Shown here piece after piece: positions 63,156-64,000 of a stretch of 64,000 nt of DNA. The stretch's first letter is position 1. Every line of letters begins with the position of its first letter. The position numbers and the translations under genes were made by a program. The notes under the pieces are model-generated. The model worked only from the letters and a program-made list of their open reading frames with translations. It was not told the DNA's origin and searched no databases. The stretch lies in assembly GCF_033473495.1 (NCBI RefSeq), contig NC_088942.1, forward strand, positions 2,170,001-2,234,000. The letters are read 5' to 3'. This DNA comes from Cercospora beticola (Eukaryota; Ascomycota; Dothideomycetes; Mycosphaerellales; Mycosphaerellaceae).

Positions 63156-64000
63156 TGCCTGCCGTGGGCTGAGCAGGTCGGATTCGACTCAAGCCATTCC
63201 AGTGTGCAGCAAAGCCATGGAGATTCAGGGTGTCTAGCAGTACACTGGATGTGTGCATCAGCATAGCTTCATAGATTCATTCATGTAGGGATGTCAGTCG
63301 TGTAAGCCCGTCTTGAGCCCCAGACGAGGTCAATCGGCCGAGCCATGTCTGCCTCAGGCTTCCATAGTCACGTGACGAGACATCGGTCGTAGATTCGTTG
63401 TATGGCACCGGAAGGTGTAGAAAAGCGCGAAAAGTCGAGTGAATGATCTTTCGGACGACACTCCGTCGAGATCAAGCGCGAGAATTGAAGTCACGGCGTG
63501 AGCAATTGCCAATGTGCAGGCAGTAGCGCCGGGTATGCGGTTGGCGAACAGGCGGTCGAGGCTCATTCCGATGTTGGTCGGCGGCACTACTCAGCCGATG
63601 TCTCTGACGACCGGCTGTCATGCATGTGACGGTGGTGCTGTCGCTGTTCTGTGTATGCTCTGCTTTCGCTATGAACGTCTGTCGTAGGAAATGGGCGGTG
63701 GTGGTCTAACGGGGAGCGTTTGTCGAAGGATGCGGGCGTCGGGTGCTCGGCAGTTCCCCTTCCTCTCCACGGCTGGATGCGTTCTGTTGATGTCGATGCT
63801 GCACACGCGCCTGGGCCTGGACGATTCCAAGGACGACACGACGGCCTGCCCATCTCAGGATCACGGTATGTCATGCTGCTCTCTCTTCACGCTCTATTCT
63901 CGACTTCGCTGCGCGCGCGCCCCTTCACTCACCCTCTCCGCGCGCTCGCTCGCTCGCCCTACAGCAGCAATGCGACCACTCGCTTTGCTACGCCCGCGCA
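63156..64000. other. Right-edge stretch without a called gene
   Basis: A minus-strand frame 63874-63587 is Arg/His/Ser/Pro-rich with no family; I do not call it. CGCG runs and a CT-rich tract at 63880-63960 could be the leader of a gene beyond the window. Confidence 0.35.

Noticed and set aside
63587..63874. Minus-strand 95-codon frame near the right edge
   Set aside because: Arg/His/Ser/Pro-rich without family; non-coding sequence is equally likely.

Overview
The window is nuclear DNA of a filamentous ascomycete. Genes carry one to several GT-AG introns of about 45-65 bp with fungal branch sites (CTAAC/CTGAC), and both strands are densely coded. The families present are typical of Pezizomycotina: DUF2855, DUF3632, a Bre4-like FUSC protein, a heme haloperoxidase and a divergent aquaglyceroporin. 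The style suggests Dothideomycetes (Mycosphaerellaceae-like), but that is an inference. There is no bacterial, viral or intact transposon sequence that I can recognise. All exon structures were worked out by hand from splice signals, reading phase and protein family knowledge.

Layout. 0.4-6.6 kb: a secreted beta-lactamase-fold hydrolase, a small secreted orphan, a gene-poor stretch and a DUF2855 protein. 7.4-16.7 kb: a three-RRM Gbp2/Hrb1-type RNA-binding protein whose best SR-rich N-terminus lies about 4 kb upstream, across a long gap containing a degenerate 189-bp tandem repeat, followed by about 3.4 kb without a supportable gene. 16.7-26.2 kb: RPN12 (+), then on the minus strand an F-box protein, a conserved fungal unknown, a DUF3632 protein, a Bre4-like membrane protein and RPB5. 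26.6-30.1 kb: VAC14 (+), divergent from RPB5, with an open in-frame extension past its stop. 30.6-39.7 kb: a large disordered MGNNASK protein, an initiator tRNA gene, a cullin-N-like orphan, a nuclear disordered protein and a small membrane protein. 39.9-50.7 kb: a GST, an aquaglyceroporin, HST2, a dienelactone-hydrolase/SnoaL-like protein, RMT2 and a sterol acyltransferase. 52.3-63.2 kb: a secreted haloperoxidase, a zinc alcohol dehydrogenase, a diaminopropionate ammonia-lyase-like enzyme, 5-oxoprolinase and an FAD monooxygenase. The last 0.8 kb holds nothing I can call.

Most of the content is housekeeping (proteasome, RNA polymerase, PI(3,5)P2 regulation, sirtuin, arginine methylation, sterol esterification). 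The right end is catabolic and secretory and could serve amino-acid or secondary substrate use.

Three observations stand out. (1) The initiator tRNA-Met gene has a 51-bp insertion in its D-loop with GTGAGT donor, CTAAC branch and TTAG acceptor; exact removal leaves a perfect 72-nt initiator cloverleaf, so this looks like an mRNA-type intron in a Pol III tRNA gene. (2) Many genes on both strands show an abrupt flip within the coding strand from very C-rich to very G-rich, always 5' to 3', largely through synonymous codons. (3) The Gbp2-like gene appears to have a 4-nt coding first exon, a 20-nt microexon and a roughly 4-kb intron.
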